A DNA stretch of 64,000 bases, taken from contig NZ_MCAS01000012.1 in the NCBI RefSeq assembly GCF_003610895.1, positions 393,046 through 457,045 of the forward strand, given 5' to 3'. This document shows positions 35,153 to 44,087 of this stretch, in pieces; position 1 is the stretch's first letter; every line of letters begins with the position of its first letter. This DNA is from Paraburkholderia fungorum. GTDB taxonomy: Bacteria; Pseudomonadota; Gammaproteobacteria; Burkholderiales; Burkholderiaceae. Under the pieces are notes generated by a model. That model saw nothing but the letters and a program-made list of their open reading frames with translations. It did not search any database and was not told the origin of the DNA. A program made the translations under genes and the position numbers.

Positions 35153-37510
35153 TCACATGCGCAGCTTCCCTTCGACATAGAACGTACGGCCCGGATAGGG
35201 GTGGTAGACGAAGTAGCGCGCGTCGAACAGGTTGTCGACGCCAATGCCGATTTCACTCAGTTTGGTCGGCTTGAAGGTGAACTTCGCGTCCGCCACCGTG
35301 TACGAACTGGTGCCGCCGAATACATTGGGATTCGTGTCGGTATTGGTGAGCGTGTTGTATTCACGGCCGGAGTAGCGCGCGGCGAGCGTGAGCGCCGAGC
35401 GTTCGTCGATGTGATAGGTCGCGGCGAGATTGGCGCGCCACAACGGAATCCGGTAGAAGTACTTGCCGACGCTCGCCGGGTTCTGCGCGTTCGCGATGAT
35501 CTTCGACTGCGTGTACGCCACGCTCGCCAGCAGATCGAGACCGCGAATGAATACATCCTGTCCCGCGTAGCTTGTTTCGACGCCACGCGAGCGCACCTTG
35601 CCGATGTTCTGGAAGTTCGTCACGTTGGGAATCACGGTCGTATCGGTCTGGCTGAAGATCGTGTTCTTCACGTCGTCCTGAAACAGCGAGAAGCGGAATA
35701 TGCCGTTCCAGTGCGCCCATTCGGCGGTCAGCTCTTTCGAGAGATCGTCTTCCGGCTTCAGGTTTGGATTGTTGTTGACGATCGAGGAGCCGTTGATTTG
35801 CCCCTGGAACATCTCACCCACGGTCGGAAACCGATAGGCGCGGCCAATCGAAGCGCGCAAGGTCAGATCGTCGGTGACGTCGAACGACAATGAGGCTTTC
35901 GGCGAGAAGTGGTGCTGGCTCGCGTCGCTGTATCGAATGGCTGTGCCGGGCAGCGCTTGCGAACCGCCGTAGGCTTGCCAGTCTTCGTACCGCACGCCGT
36001 AGACCAGTTTCCAGCGCGGCAGAAAGCGCCACGCATCCTGCGCGTACAGTGCCTGAGTCTGCGTCTTGCCGGCGAACGCATTGGCAAACGAGGTGGCTGC
36101 GCCGTCGCGCCAGTTCAGCGTGTTGTAGCTTTCGTTATCGAGGAAGTAGTTGTCGTAGTGATAGCCGAAGCTCAATGCGTGGTTGGTCCACCCTGCTTGC
36201 GGCGTGACGGGTGTGTAAGTGGTGCGCAGGTCGAGCGTTTTCCAGCCGGTGCCGTCGCCGAAAGTCACGGTGCCTGGGCCATTGCCCGGCGCACCTGAAC
36301 TCGCGGTGCGCGCCACGCTATTGCCCACGTCGTAGTACGAAGCGATTGCTTCGCCGTTCCAGCCGGTGGCGTTGCGCGTCTTCAGCGTGAGTCCATATAG
36401 CCAGTTTTCGCTGTGGCCGAGGCTCGGCGCGAAGGCGGCCGCCGGAATTGTGTACTCGTAGCCGCCGATCGCGACCTTGCCGCTGTATACGGGGTTGCCG
36501 TTCGCGTCGCGCAGGAAGCTCGATGTCGCGCTGTTGTAGGTCTGATGCCAGTAGCCGAGCGTGAAGGCGGCTTGCAGTGTCGGCGTGAAGTCGTACTGCA
36601 TCTTCAGCTTGAACTGGTCCTGCACCGTATGTTCGATCCCTTCGCCGTTCACGCCGAGCACCGCGGTCGGCGTATTGGTCTGGTTGTTGTAGAAGGTTGC
36701 GCCGGTCACTGGCGTATCGCCGGCTTTCGCGGGCGTGCTGGACCTGGCGAGCGTGGCGAATTGCAGCGGCTGGCTGGTGTTCTCCAGGTGATTCACGCCC
36801 AGAAAATACGAGAACTTGCCGATCCGGTCGCCGATCGAGGCGCTCGCCTCGCTGCCGTTGAAATTCTGATTCACGCCGAACAGGCTGAAATGCTGGGTGA
36901 AGGCTTTGACATCCGCGTCGGCTTCGAACTGTTTCGGCATGCGGGTGCTGATAAGTACGGTGGCGCCTAGCGAATTGCCCGGATAGAGCGCGGAAAACGG
37001 CCCGTAGAGCACGTCGACCTGCTGGATTTCGTCGGGAAACACCATCGACCAGCGCGGTGGAAACGAATAACTGTTGCCGAGCAGATTGCTGAGCAGCAGA
37101 CCGTCCGCGTAGACGAGACCGCGTGCGCTCTGCGTGTTGCTGGTGCCGCGCACGGCGATGATCGAATTCAGATCGCCGATAAAACGCTTGCGCACGGCGA
37201 GGTTCGGCATGTACTTCAGCACGTCTTCGGTATTGACGACGTTCCAGTTGTCGAACTGTTCGCGCGTCACGGTTTCGACCGAGGCCGGCAGATTAGGGTC
37301 GACGGCGCGCGGGGCGGCGACAGCATGGGCGGTGACGCTGACGGCGGGCAGCGTGGTGGCGTCGGCGGGCGCGGTCTGGGCGTGCGCCGGAGCGGCGATG
37401 AATACCGGTGCGAACGCCGGAATCAGGGCCGGAAAATACGACAGCGGCCGATGAACGGACGGAATGCGACGGGCGCAAAAGGGCAGCCTTCGCAGGGCGA
37501 AGTTGAACAT
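35153..37510 (-). CDS. TonB-dependent receptor, probably for copper
   Basis: This 785-residue outer-membrane receptor has a signal peptide at about 1-44, a plug with SVETVTREQFDNWNVVNTEDVLKY near its start, and a beta-barrel ending YVEGKLRM. The barrel shows the common FRFPTVGEMFQG and NPNLKPEDDLSKE motifs. The ligand is inferred from its neighbours: DUF2946 upstream, PepSY and PCuAC downstream, all typical of copper loci. An iron chelate cannot be excluded. The Fur-box-like sequence seen before the heme receptor is not seen here. Confidence 0.85.
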   Translation of the reverse strand: MFNFALRRLPFCARRIPSVHRPLSYFPALIPAFAPVFIAAPAHAQTAPADATTLPAVSVTAHAVAAPRAVDPNLPASVETVTREQFDNWNVVNTEDVLKYMPNLAVRKRFIGDLNSIIAVRGTSNTQSARGLVYADGLLLSNLLGNSYSFPPRWSMVFPDEIQQVDVLYGPFSALYPGNSLGATVLISTRMPKQFEADADVKAFTQHFSLFGVNQNFNGSEASASIGDRIGKFSYFLGVNHLENTSQPLQFATLARSSTPAKAGDTPVTGATFYNNQTNTPTAVLGVNGEGIEHTVQDQFKLKMQYDFTPTLQAAFTLGYWHQTYNSATSSFLRDANGNPVYSGKVAIGGYEYTIPAAAFAPSLGHSENWLYGLTLKTRNATGWNGEAIASYYDVGNSVARTASSGAPGNGPGTVTFGDGTGWKTLDLRTTYTPVTPQAGWTNHALSFGYHYDNYFLDNESYNTLNWRDGAATSFANAFAGKTQTQALYAQDAWRFLPRWKLVYGVRYEDWQAYGGSQALPGTAIRYSDASQHHFSPKASLSFDVTDDLTLRASIGRAYRFPTVGEMFQGQINGSSIVNNNPNLKPEDDLSKELTAEWAHWNGIFRFSLFQDDVKNTIFSQTDTTVIPNVTNFQNIGKVRSRGVETSYAGQDVFIRGLDLLASVAYTQSKIIANAQNPASVGKYFYRIPLWRANLAATYHIDERSALTLAARYSGREYNTLTNTDTNPNVFGGTSSYTVADAKFTFKPTKLSEIGIGVDNLFDARYFVYHPYPGRTFYVEGKLRM

Positions 37511-37593
37511 GAACGTTTCCTTGATGCATTGAACGGACGATCGCGCGCGCCCTTAACGGGTGCTGCGAAATGCGCGATCAGGAACAGCAGCGA

Positions 37594-37995
37594 TCAGGAA
37601 ACGACGGGCGGATCTCGTGGGCGTCCGGACGGGAACGCACCAAGCGGTGTGAAGCGGGTGGAGAGGGCGGGCGGCGCGGTGCCGGCGAGCGCAAGCGCGG
37701 CCGGCGGTTCGACGGCCGCGACGCTTGGCATGGCGACGTGGTGTTCGAGCAGGTGGCAGTAGCCGCAGGCGCCGAAGGCGTCGTCGTGGCTGAGATGGAC
37801 CGGCGCCGGGCTGGTTTGCGTGGACGGGCTCGCCAGGCTCTGATTGTGCGGCTGGAGCGCCGAACAGAGCGCGGCGAAGGGTTCGTTCGCGCGGTTCGAT
37901 ACCAGCACCTGACTCACGACCGGCGCGAACACGACGAGCCACATGGCGATCAGGCCAAGCCATGCGGTCATGCGGTTGCGGGAGTGTGGAGTCAT
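37594..37995 (-). CDS. DUF2946 family protein
   Basis: This is a protein of about 133 residues with one N-terminal helix (MTAWLGLIAMWLVVFAPVVSQ). It carries the family core FGACGYCHLLEHH, whose cysteines and histidines are a plausible copper site. DUF2946 genes are commonly found beside TonB receptors and copper genes. ATG 37995 is chosen because the helix then begins properly; a longer frame adds 15 residues. It is the first gene of the minus-strand cluster, 83 bp before the receptor gene. Confidence 0.85.
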   Translation of the reverse strand: MTPHSRNRMTAWLGLIAMWLVVFAPVVSQVLVSNRANEPFAALCSALQPHNQSLASPSTQTSPAPVHLSHDDAFGACGYCHLLEHHVAMPSVAAVEPPAALALAGTAPPALSTRFTPLGAFPSGRPRDPPVVS

Positions 37996-38283
37996 GATGG
38001 CGAACGTAAAGACGCGGGCGATTCTAGCATTGCCACGCATTCTTTTCTCGAGTGATTCCGCTTATTGCATGGGATATAGCGTGGGATTAGAAGCCCGAAA
38101 CCCACTCATTTCCAGGCGTTGCCGTCCGGCCGCTTGCCGTAAGCTGTGTGCTTCAGGTTGCGCTTTCCAGCGCCAATGCGCGGATGCGCGCCATGCTGAA
38201 GCGGGCGCGGATAGGGCATGAATAAAGCATGAAAACGCGCGATTGACCCGGCCTGAACGCAGCCGATCCCACTACGACGACTC

Positions 38284-40476
38284 ATGGCATCAACGCAGAC
38301 ATCCACGCAGACGCGCGCATCTTCGGCATCTTCGATCACCGGCGTCAATCAGCAGGCGGCGTCGCTCTGTTCGGCCGGGGAATTCGCCGCGGCTTTGGCG
38401 CTGGTGATGCCGCTCCTCGAACCGCATGCCGACTTAACGGAACAGGAAGACGCGCGGGCCGACGCGTTGAATATTGCCGGGGCCTGCTCGTATGGATTGG
38501 GCAATCTGCCGGAGGCGGAAAACTATTGGCGCCAATGTCTGCGCGCGAAGCCCGGCTATGCCGAGGTGTACAGCAGTCTCGGCATGCTGCTCAAATCGCT
38601 CGGGCGGCTTTCGGCGGCCAAGGCGGTTTATCGGCAACTGGTCGCCCTGCGGCCCGGCCAGGCCGACGCGCACAACAATCTCGGCACGGTGCTCTACGGG
38701 ATGGGCCACAAGGCCGAGGCCGAGGCGTCGTATCGCCAGGCGGTCGCGATCCATCCCGGCTATGCCCAGGCGCACTACAACCACGCCATCGTATTGCACG
38801 AACTGCACCGCCTGCCGGAAGCCGAAGCGGCCTACCGTCAGGCTCTGGTCGGGCTGCCCGCGCATGCCGAGGCGTACAACAACCTGGGTAACGTACTGAT
38901 GGACCTCGGGCGTGTCGACGACGCGGACACCGCGTACCGGCAGGCGCTGACCATCAAGCCCCAGTATCCGGAGGCGCTCAACAACCTCGGCGGCGCGTTG
39001 AAGGCGGCGTTGCGCCTGCCCGAGGCCGAACTGGCTTGCCGGCTCGCGCTGGCTATTCGCCAGGATTACCCGGAGGCCTACCTCAACCTCGGTGCGGTGC
39101 TGGCGGACCTCTGGCGTCTGCCTGAGGCTGAAGCCGCATACCGGCAGGCCATCGCGCATCGCCCGGACTATGCGCAGGCGTACTACAACCTCGGCCTCGC
39201 GCTGTCCAACCTGGAGCGCCTGCCTGAAGCCGAAGCGGCTTACCGGGAGGCGATTCGCTGTCAGCCCGGCATCGTCCATGCGCATAACAACCTGGGCTGC
39301 GTGCTGCGCCTGCTCGACCGCTTGCCCGAAGCCATCGAGGCTTTCACGCATGCGCTCGCGCTGCGTCCTGATATGGCTGAGGCGCACTACAACGTCGGGG
39401 CCGCGCTGGCGCAACTCAAGCGGCTGCCCGAGGCCGAGGCTGCATACCTTCGGGCGCTGGCTTTACGCCCCGATTACGGCGACGCCAGATTCGGTCTCGC
39501 CGTGCTGCTGCTCGGCATGGGCCGCTTCGAGGAGGGCTGGCGCTTGTATGAGTGCCGCTACGATCAGCCGGGTTTCGTGCATCACAAGACGCGTTCCATG
39601 CTGGGCTGTCCGCAGTGGCAAGGTGAGACGCTTTCCGGCAAATCCTTGCTGGTCTGGCAGGAAGACGGGCTGGGCGATATGGTGCAGTTCAGCCGCTATT
39701 TCGCCTTACTCAAGGCACAAGGGCCCGTCCATATCGCGTTTGCCTGTATGCCTGCCTTGCATCGATTGATGGCTTCGGTGGACGGCATCGATGCGGTGCT
39801 CGATCACGACACGGCATTCGCCCGCGTGGCGGCATCCCGCTACGACTGCTGGACGAGCCTGTTGAGTGCGCCGCTGCACTTGCGCACCACTGTCGATACG
39901 ATTCCGCGCCCGGTTCGCCTCACGGCCGAGCCGTCGCTCGTCGAAAAGTGGCGGCCGATGCTCGAGACCCTGCCGGCCGGCCGCAAAATCGGGCTGGTCT
40001 GGAAGGGCAATGCGAAACACCACAACGACGAGAACCGCTCGATCCCGACACTCGCCACGCTCGCGCCGCTCTGGAGCGTGCCGGGCGTGAGCTTCGTGAG
40101 CTTGCAGAAAGGCCAGGGCGAGGATGAGGCGCACAACCCGCCTGCCGGTCAGCCGCTGCTGGCGCTCGGTTCGGCCGTGAGCGATTTCGCGGACACTGCG
40201 GCGATCGTCGAGCAACTCGATCTGGTGATTTGCGTGGATACGTCGATGGCGCATCTGGCCGCGTCGCTCGGCAAACCGTGCTGGGTGATGCTGCCGGAAA
40301 AGGACATCGACTGGCGCTGGATGCACGAACGCAGCGATTCGCCCTGGTATCCGCACACGCTGCGGCTGTTTCGCCGGGCCGCAGGGGAGGGCTGGCCGGT
40401 GACGGTCGAGCGCGTGAGACAGGCCTGTATGGAACAATTTCCCGTCTTGGCAAATACATCCGGACTCCTCACTTGA
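38284..40476 (+). CDS. TPR protein with glycosyltransferase-like C-terminus
   Basis: This 730-residue protein has about ten or eleven 34-residue TPR units between residues 60 and 410, each with a Y-R-A-A/P-Y/A-E-A-x-N-N-L-G type pattern. A C-terminal domain of about 280 residues follows. Segments GKSLLVWQEDGLGDMVQFSRY, GLVWKGNAKHHNDENRS and VICVDTSMAHLAASLGKP resemble the UDP/ADP-sugar binding halves of heptosyltransferase- and OGT-like proteins. No signal peptide is seen, so it acts in the cytoplasm. Substrate and partner are unknown; proteins of this layout modify other proteins or glycans. No glycan cluster is nearby. Confidence 0.82.
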   Translation: MASTQTSTQTRASSASSITGVNQQAASLCSAGEFAAALALVMPLLEPHADLTEQEDARADALNIAGACSYGLGNLPEAENYWRQCLRAKPGYAEVYSSLGMLLKSLGRLSAAKAVYRQLVALRPGQADAHNNLGTVLYGMGHKAEAEASYRQAVAIHPGYAQAHYNHAIVLHELHRLPEAEAAYRQALVGLPAHAEAYNNLGNVLMDLGRVDDADTAYRQALTIKPQYPEALNNLGGALKAALRLPEAELACRLALAIRQDYPEAYLNLGAVLADLWRLPEAEAAYRQAIAHRPDYAQAYYNLGLALSNLERLPEAEAAYREAIRCQPGIVHAHNNLGCVLRLLDRLPEAIEAFTHALALRPDMAEAHYNVGAALAQLKRLPEAEAAYLRALALRPDYGDARFGLAVLLLGMGRFEEGWRLYECRYDQPGFVHHKTRSMLGCPQWQGETLSGKSLLVWQEDGLGDMVQFSRYFALLKAQGPVHIAFACMPALHRLMASVDGIDAVLDHDTAFARVAASRYDCWTSLLSAPLHLRTTVDTIPRPVRLTAEPSLVEKWRPMLETLPAGRKIGLVWKGNAKHHNDENRSIPTLATLAPLWSVPGVSFVSLQKGQGEDEAHNPPAGQPLLALGSAVSDFADTAAIVEQLDLVICVDTSMAHLAASLGKPCWVMLPEKDIDWRWMHERSDSPWYPHTLRLFRRAAGEGWPVTVERVRQACMEQFPVLANTSGLLT

Positions 40477-41425
40477 CCCGCTGCGCACGCTTGCGCCCCG
40501 ATTGCGGCGAAGCATGAAACTGACTCTCGGTCGTTTCGATCGCCTGGCCGAGGAACTGCAGGAACATGCTCATCGCGACGGTCGTGGTCAGGTCCGAGCG
40601 TTGATAAAGGCAGCTGAACGACTTCGCGCCGGCATCGGCTAGCGCAGTCCACGCGAGCTTGCGCTGCGCTACATCCTCCGCGACGTTCTCCCCGATCAGG
40701 AAGCCGATGCCGACACCGTCAGCAATCAGCCGGCGCACCATCGAAACCGAACTCGTTTCCACGAGCGGCCGCGCCTTGCGTTGCTCACGGTGATCGATCT
40801 GATCCACCATGGCGCGCAATTCCGTGTCGGGTGTCATGAGAATGAGCGGGTAGTCGAGACAGTCGCGCAAACGAGGCCGTTTGCCGAGCTTCGTGAGCGG
40901 ATGCCCCGGCGGCGTGACGAGCCCAAGGTGCTGCGAGAAAGCGCGCACCTCCACGACGCCTGGCGGCGGCTTGCGGCGCAGGCCATAGCCGATGTCGGCC
41001 TCGCCGGTCTCCACCCACTTGAGGATGCTCTCGCCGTTGCCGGAGCGCACGCTGTACGTCACGCCCGGATAGCTCTGCATGGCCGCCTGAATGGCTTCGG
41101 GCACCAGCCGCTCGGCCGTGGATGGCGACACCGCCAGGTTGATGTGCCCGCGCCGCAGCGAGCGCAAATCTTCCACCTGAGTCATCGCATTATCGAAATC
41201 GCGCTGACCGCGCCGCACCGCAGCAATGATGATCTCGCCGGCCGTGGTGAGTTGCATGCCGCGCGGCAACCGGTCGAACAGCGGCGAGCCGACCTGCTCT
41301 TCCAGGTTGAGGATTTGCTGGTGTACGGCAGCCGCGGTCAGGTGCAGTGAGTCGGCCGCTTTGCGGATCGAACCACGTCTGACCACTTCGTCGAAACAAC
41401 GGAATGTCTGCGATATTGGACGCAT
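40469..41425 (-). CDS. LysR-family transcriptional regulator
   Basis: This 318-residue regulator has its HTH at about 18-45 (GSIRKAADSLHLTAAAVHQQILNLEEQVG) and a substrate domain after residue 90. It is divergent from the arylsulfotransferase-like and nucleobase permease genes, with an inverted repeat in the gap, so these are its likely targets. The final residues are basic (SGRKRAQRVK). Its 3' end overlaps the convergent TPR gene by 8 bp. Confidence 0.9.
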   Translation of the reverse strand: MRPISQTFRCFDEVVRRGSIRKAADSLHLTAAAVHQQILNLEEQVGSPLFDRLPRGMQLTTAGEIIIAAVRRGQRDFDNAMTQVEDLRSLRRGHINLAVSPSTAERLVPEAIQAAMQSYPGVTYSVRSGNGESILKWVETGEADIGYGLRRKPPPGVVEVRAFSQHLGLVTPPGHPLTKLGKRPRLRDCLDYPLILMTPDTELRAMVDQIDHREQRKARPLVETSSVSMVRRLIADGVGIGFLIGENVAEDVAQRKLAWTALADAGAKSFSCLYQRSDLTTTVAMSMFLQFLGQAIETTESQFHASPQSGRKRAQRVK

Positions 41426-41432
41426 AAATCAA

Positions 41433-41453
41433 CCGTATAGTTTTTCCATACGG
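41433..41453. promoter_or_regulatory. LysR-type inverted repeat
   Basis: CCGTAT (41433-41438) and ATACGG (41448-41453) are perfect 6-bp arms around 9 T-rich bases. The site is 8 bp from the LysR start and about 77 bp upstream of the divergent gene. The size and AT-rich centre fit a LysR recognition site. Confidence 0.5.
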
Positions 41454-41529
41454 GCCGTAAAGAATAATCAGGTTTTATTGACGGAACGGATAGCCTAGAT
41501 TTCGCTTCATCATCTTAACGGAGCGAACC

Positions 41530-42645
41530 GTGACCACAACAGTCGATCAAATTACCCAGCGGCGCCGCGGCGTCGGCCTCATTGCTCACGACCCCAGGGT
41601 TTCATTCGGCGGGTATACGCTGATTGCCCCGCAAACGGCGGGTGGCCACGTCTATCTCATCGATATCGACGGCACGGTCGTACACGAATGGAAGATGCCG
41701 GTGCGGGCCGGCCGCCACGCCGTGATTCTCCCCAACGGCAATCTCGGCTACAACGGCAACCATGCGAAATCGGAAAACCGTTACGCACCGTGGTCGATGT
41801 GGCACGGCGGCGATTTCTCCGAAGTAACGCCTGACGGTGAGGTGGTCTGGCACTACGAAGATCCCGCGCATCATCACGACGCACAGTGGCTCGCCAACGG
41901 CAATCTGCTGTACGCCGCGTGCGCATCCGTGCCGGCAGGGTTTGCCGAGCGCGTGCCGGGCGGCACCGCGCACGGCCCCGACGAAGTCATGTACGCTGAC
42001 GTGATCCGCGAAGTGAATCGCGCGGGCGAACTGGTGTGGGAATGGAAGGCGTGGGAGCACCTGAAGCCCGAAGACTTTCCGATCGCGCCCGGTTTTGGCC
42101 GCTATCACTGGCCGCTCGTGAACGGGCTCGGCGTGAATGCGAAGGGCGAGGTGCTGATGAGCCTGCGCACCACGTCGGGCATCATCGCCGTCGAGCGCGA
42201 GACCGGCAGCGTCACGCTGCACATTCCACCGAGCGTGGTGTCGCATCAGCATGCCCCCGTGGCGCTCGCCAACGGCAACATTCTCACCTTCGACAACGGC
42301 AACTTCCGAGCCGGCGCGCACGTGGCTTTTTCGCGCGTGCTCGAGATCGATCCGAAGAACAACGAAGTTGTGTGGTCGTATGCCGACGACATGGTGAATG
42401 CGTTTTACAGCGCTTTCATGGGCAACGCGCAGCGGCTCGCGAACGGCAACACGCACATTACGGAGTCGGCGACGGGCCGCCTCTTCGAAGTGACGCCCGC
42501 GGGCGAGGTGGTGTGGGAATACGTGATTCCCTGGTTCGGCGAGTACCCGGACGACGCAGCGCGCAAAACCGGCCCCGGCCAGTTGAACAGCGTGTTCCAG
42601 ACCTTCCGCTACAGCCGCGAGCAGTTGCCGTGGCTGCGTGCCTGA
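41530..42645 (+). CDS. Arylsulfotransferase-like beta-propeller protein
   Basis: This 371-residue protein is made of repeated blades with the pattern HEWKMP, ILPNGNLGYNGNH, EVTPDGEVVWHYEDPAHHHDAQWLANGN and HITESATGRLFEVTPAGEVVWEY. These match the arylsulfotransferase (ASST)-type propeller. Two histidine-rich turns (HHHD and SHQHAP) may hold the active-site histidines. Unlike classical ASST it has no signal peptide, so it should be cytoplasmic. It begins with GTG after a GGAG site and is followed 30 bp later by a nucleobase permease gene, suggesting a joint role in using a heterocyclic or aromatic compound. The reaction is not known. Confidence 0.75.
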   Translation: MTTTVDQITQRRRGVGLIAHDPRVSFGGYTLIAPQTAGGHVYLIDIDGTVVHEWKMPVRAGRHAVILPNGNLGYNGNHAKSENRYAPWSMWHGGDFSEVTPDGEVVWHYEDPAHHHDAQWLANGNLLYAACASVPAGFAERVPGGTAHGPDEVMYADVIREVNRAGELVWEWKAWEHLKPEDFPIAPGFGRYHWPLVNGLGVNAKGEVLMSLRTTSGIIAVERETGSVTLHIPPSVVSHQHAPVALANGNILTFDNGNFRAGAHVAFSRVLEIDPKNNEVVWSYADDMVNAFYSAFMGNAQRLANGNTHITESATGRLFEVTPAGEVVWEYVIPWFGEYPDDAARKTGPGQLNSVFQTFRYSREQLPWLRA

Positions 42646-42675
42646 ACGCCGCGTTTTCGATCCCCCGGGGGTAAC

Positions 42676-44004
42676 GTGAATCCAGACCCAGCCACTCATA
42701 GCGTCGATGCGCGCTTGCCCGCGTGGCAACTCGTGCTGTTCGGCCTGCAACATGTCCTGTCGATGGCGGCCTCGCCCGTCACCGCGGTTTTTCTGGTGTC
42801 GCGGATGTTGTCGCTCTCCCCGGGCATGACCGTGCAACTGATCGGCGCGACCTTCTTTGCCTGCGGCGCCGGCACGCTGCTGCAATCGCTCGGGGCGGGG
42901 CCGGTCGGTTCGCGGTTGCCCTTCGTGATGGTGCCGGGCGGCGCGCCCGCCATGCTGTTTGCGGTCATCGCCACGCAAACGGACTTGCGCACTGCCGCGG
43001 GAGCGGCGATTCTCACCAGCCTGTTCTACTGGCTCGTGCTGCCGGTATTCGCACGCTGCCTGCGGTTTTTCCCGCGAGTAGTAGTGGGCACGATGCTGCT
43101 GCTGGTCTCGGTGAGTCTCATCAAGATCTACGCCGGCATCATTGTTGGCCAGCCGGGAACGCCTGACTTCGCGCGGCCGCAGTCCCTGGGTCTCGCGCTG
43201 CTCACGATCGTGGCAACGCTGGCCGTCGCGCGCCTGTTCAAGGGCACGGTGGGGCGGCTCGCCGTGCTGATCGGCCTCGCGATCGGCACGTGTGCGGGCT
43301 GGGCAATCGGACTGATGCCCGCCGGCAGCATGTGGGCCGGTCCGCTTTTTACCCTGCCGGCTTTGCTGCCCTTCGGCATGCCACGCTTCGACGTGCTTGC
43401 CGCGCTGCCGATGCTGATTTTCAGTGTGATTTCGATGGCCGAGGCGACCGGGCAGACAGTGGCCGTCGGCGAGATCACCGGCAGGAAGATCGACATGCGC
43501 CGCGACGTGCCGAGGACGATTCGCGGCGACGCCGTGGCGTCGCTGCTCGGCTCGCTGCTGGGCACCTCGCTCATCATTACGAGCGCGGAGAATATCGGCG
43601 TCGTGCAAACCACCGGCGTGCGCTCGCGCTACGTGACCGCGACAGCCGGTGCGATGCTGATGGTCATTGCGCTGTTCGCGCCGCTCGGGCGCTTCGCTTA
43701 CGCGATCCCCGCGCCGGTGGTAGGCGGCACGGCGCTGATCGTATTCGCGATGATCGGCGTGATGGGCGTCAATCTGCTCGGCAAGGTCGATCTGCATGCA
43801 CGCGGCAATCAGTACACGCTCGCCGCCGCGCTCGTGGTGGGCCTGCTGCCGATCCTGGTTCCCAACGTGTATGCATCCTTTCCCGGCTATTCGCAGATCG
43901 TACTGGGCAACGGCATGGCGGCGGGAACACTCACCGCGATCGTCGTCAATCTGGTGTTCGGCACGTGGCGCGTGAGGCCTGTGGAGAAGGTCCCGGCAAT
44001 CTGA
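42676..44004 (+). CDS. Nucleobase:cation symporter-2 (uracil/xanthine permease) family
   Basis: This 442-residue inner-membrane transporter of the NCS2/NAT family has about 12-14 helices. It starts QLVLFGLQHVLSMAASPVTAVFLVSRM. The substrate-site region reads ISMAEATGQTVAVGEITGRKID and is followed by the family segment TSLIITSAENIGVVQTTGV. The family imports uracil, xanthine or uric acid with protons. GTG 42676 follows a GGGGGT site. Co-transcribed with the propeller protein under the divergent LysR gene. Confidence 0.9.
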   Translation: MNPDPATHSVDARLPAWQLVLFGLQHVLSMAASPVTAVFLVSRMLSLSPGMTVQLIGATFFACGAGTLLQSLGAGPVGSRLPFVMVPGGAPAMLFAVIATQTDLRTAAGAAILTSLFYWLVLPVFARCLRFFPRVVVGTMLLLVSVSLIKIYAGIIVGQPGTPDFARPQSLGLALLTIVATLAVARLFKGTVGRLAVLIGLAIGTCAGWAIGLMPAGSMWAGPLFTLPALLPFGMPRFDVLAALPMLIFSVISMAEATGQTVAVGEITGRKIDMRRDVPRTIRGDAVASLLGSLLGTSLIITSAENIGVVQTTGVRSRYVTATAGAMLMVIALFAPLGRFAYAIPAPVVGGTALIVFAMIGVMGVNLLGKVDLHARGNQYTLAAALVVGLLPILVPNVYASFPGYSQIVLGNGMAAGTLTAIVVNLVFGTWRVRPVEKVPAI

Positions 44005-44087
44005 TTTCCGGTTTCAGTTTCTGCTTCAGTTTTTGGCTGTAACACCAGTCCTCGCAGTTCTTCCTCAAACGCTTCAATCCTTTCTCC

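Noticed and set aside
34586..35893. 435-codon plus-strand frame across the PepSY and receptor genes
   Set aside because: Antisense to two genes with clear domains; composition typical of a GC-rich shadow frame.
38284..40476. DNA repeats in the TPR gene as a CRISPR-like array
   Set aside because: The periodicity of about 102 bp reflects 34-residue protein repeats within one reading frame, not repeat-spacer units.
41602..43797. About 730-codon minus-strand frame over the propeller and permease genes
   Set aside because: Same low-complexity His/Arg-rich composition and no ribosome site; it mirrors the codon bias of the real genes.
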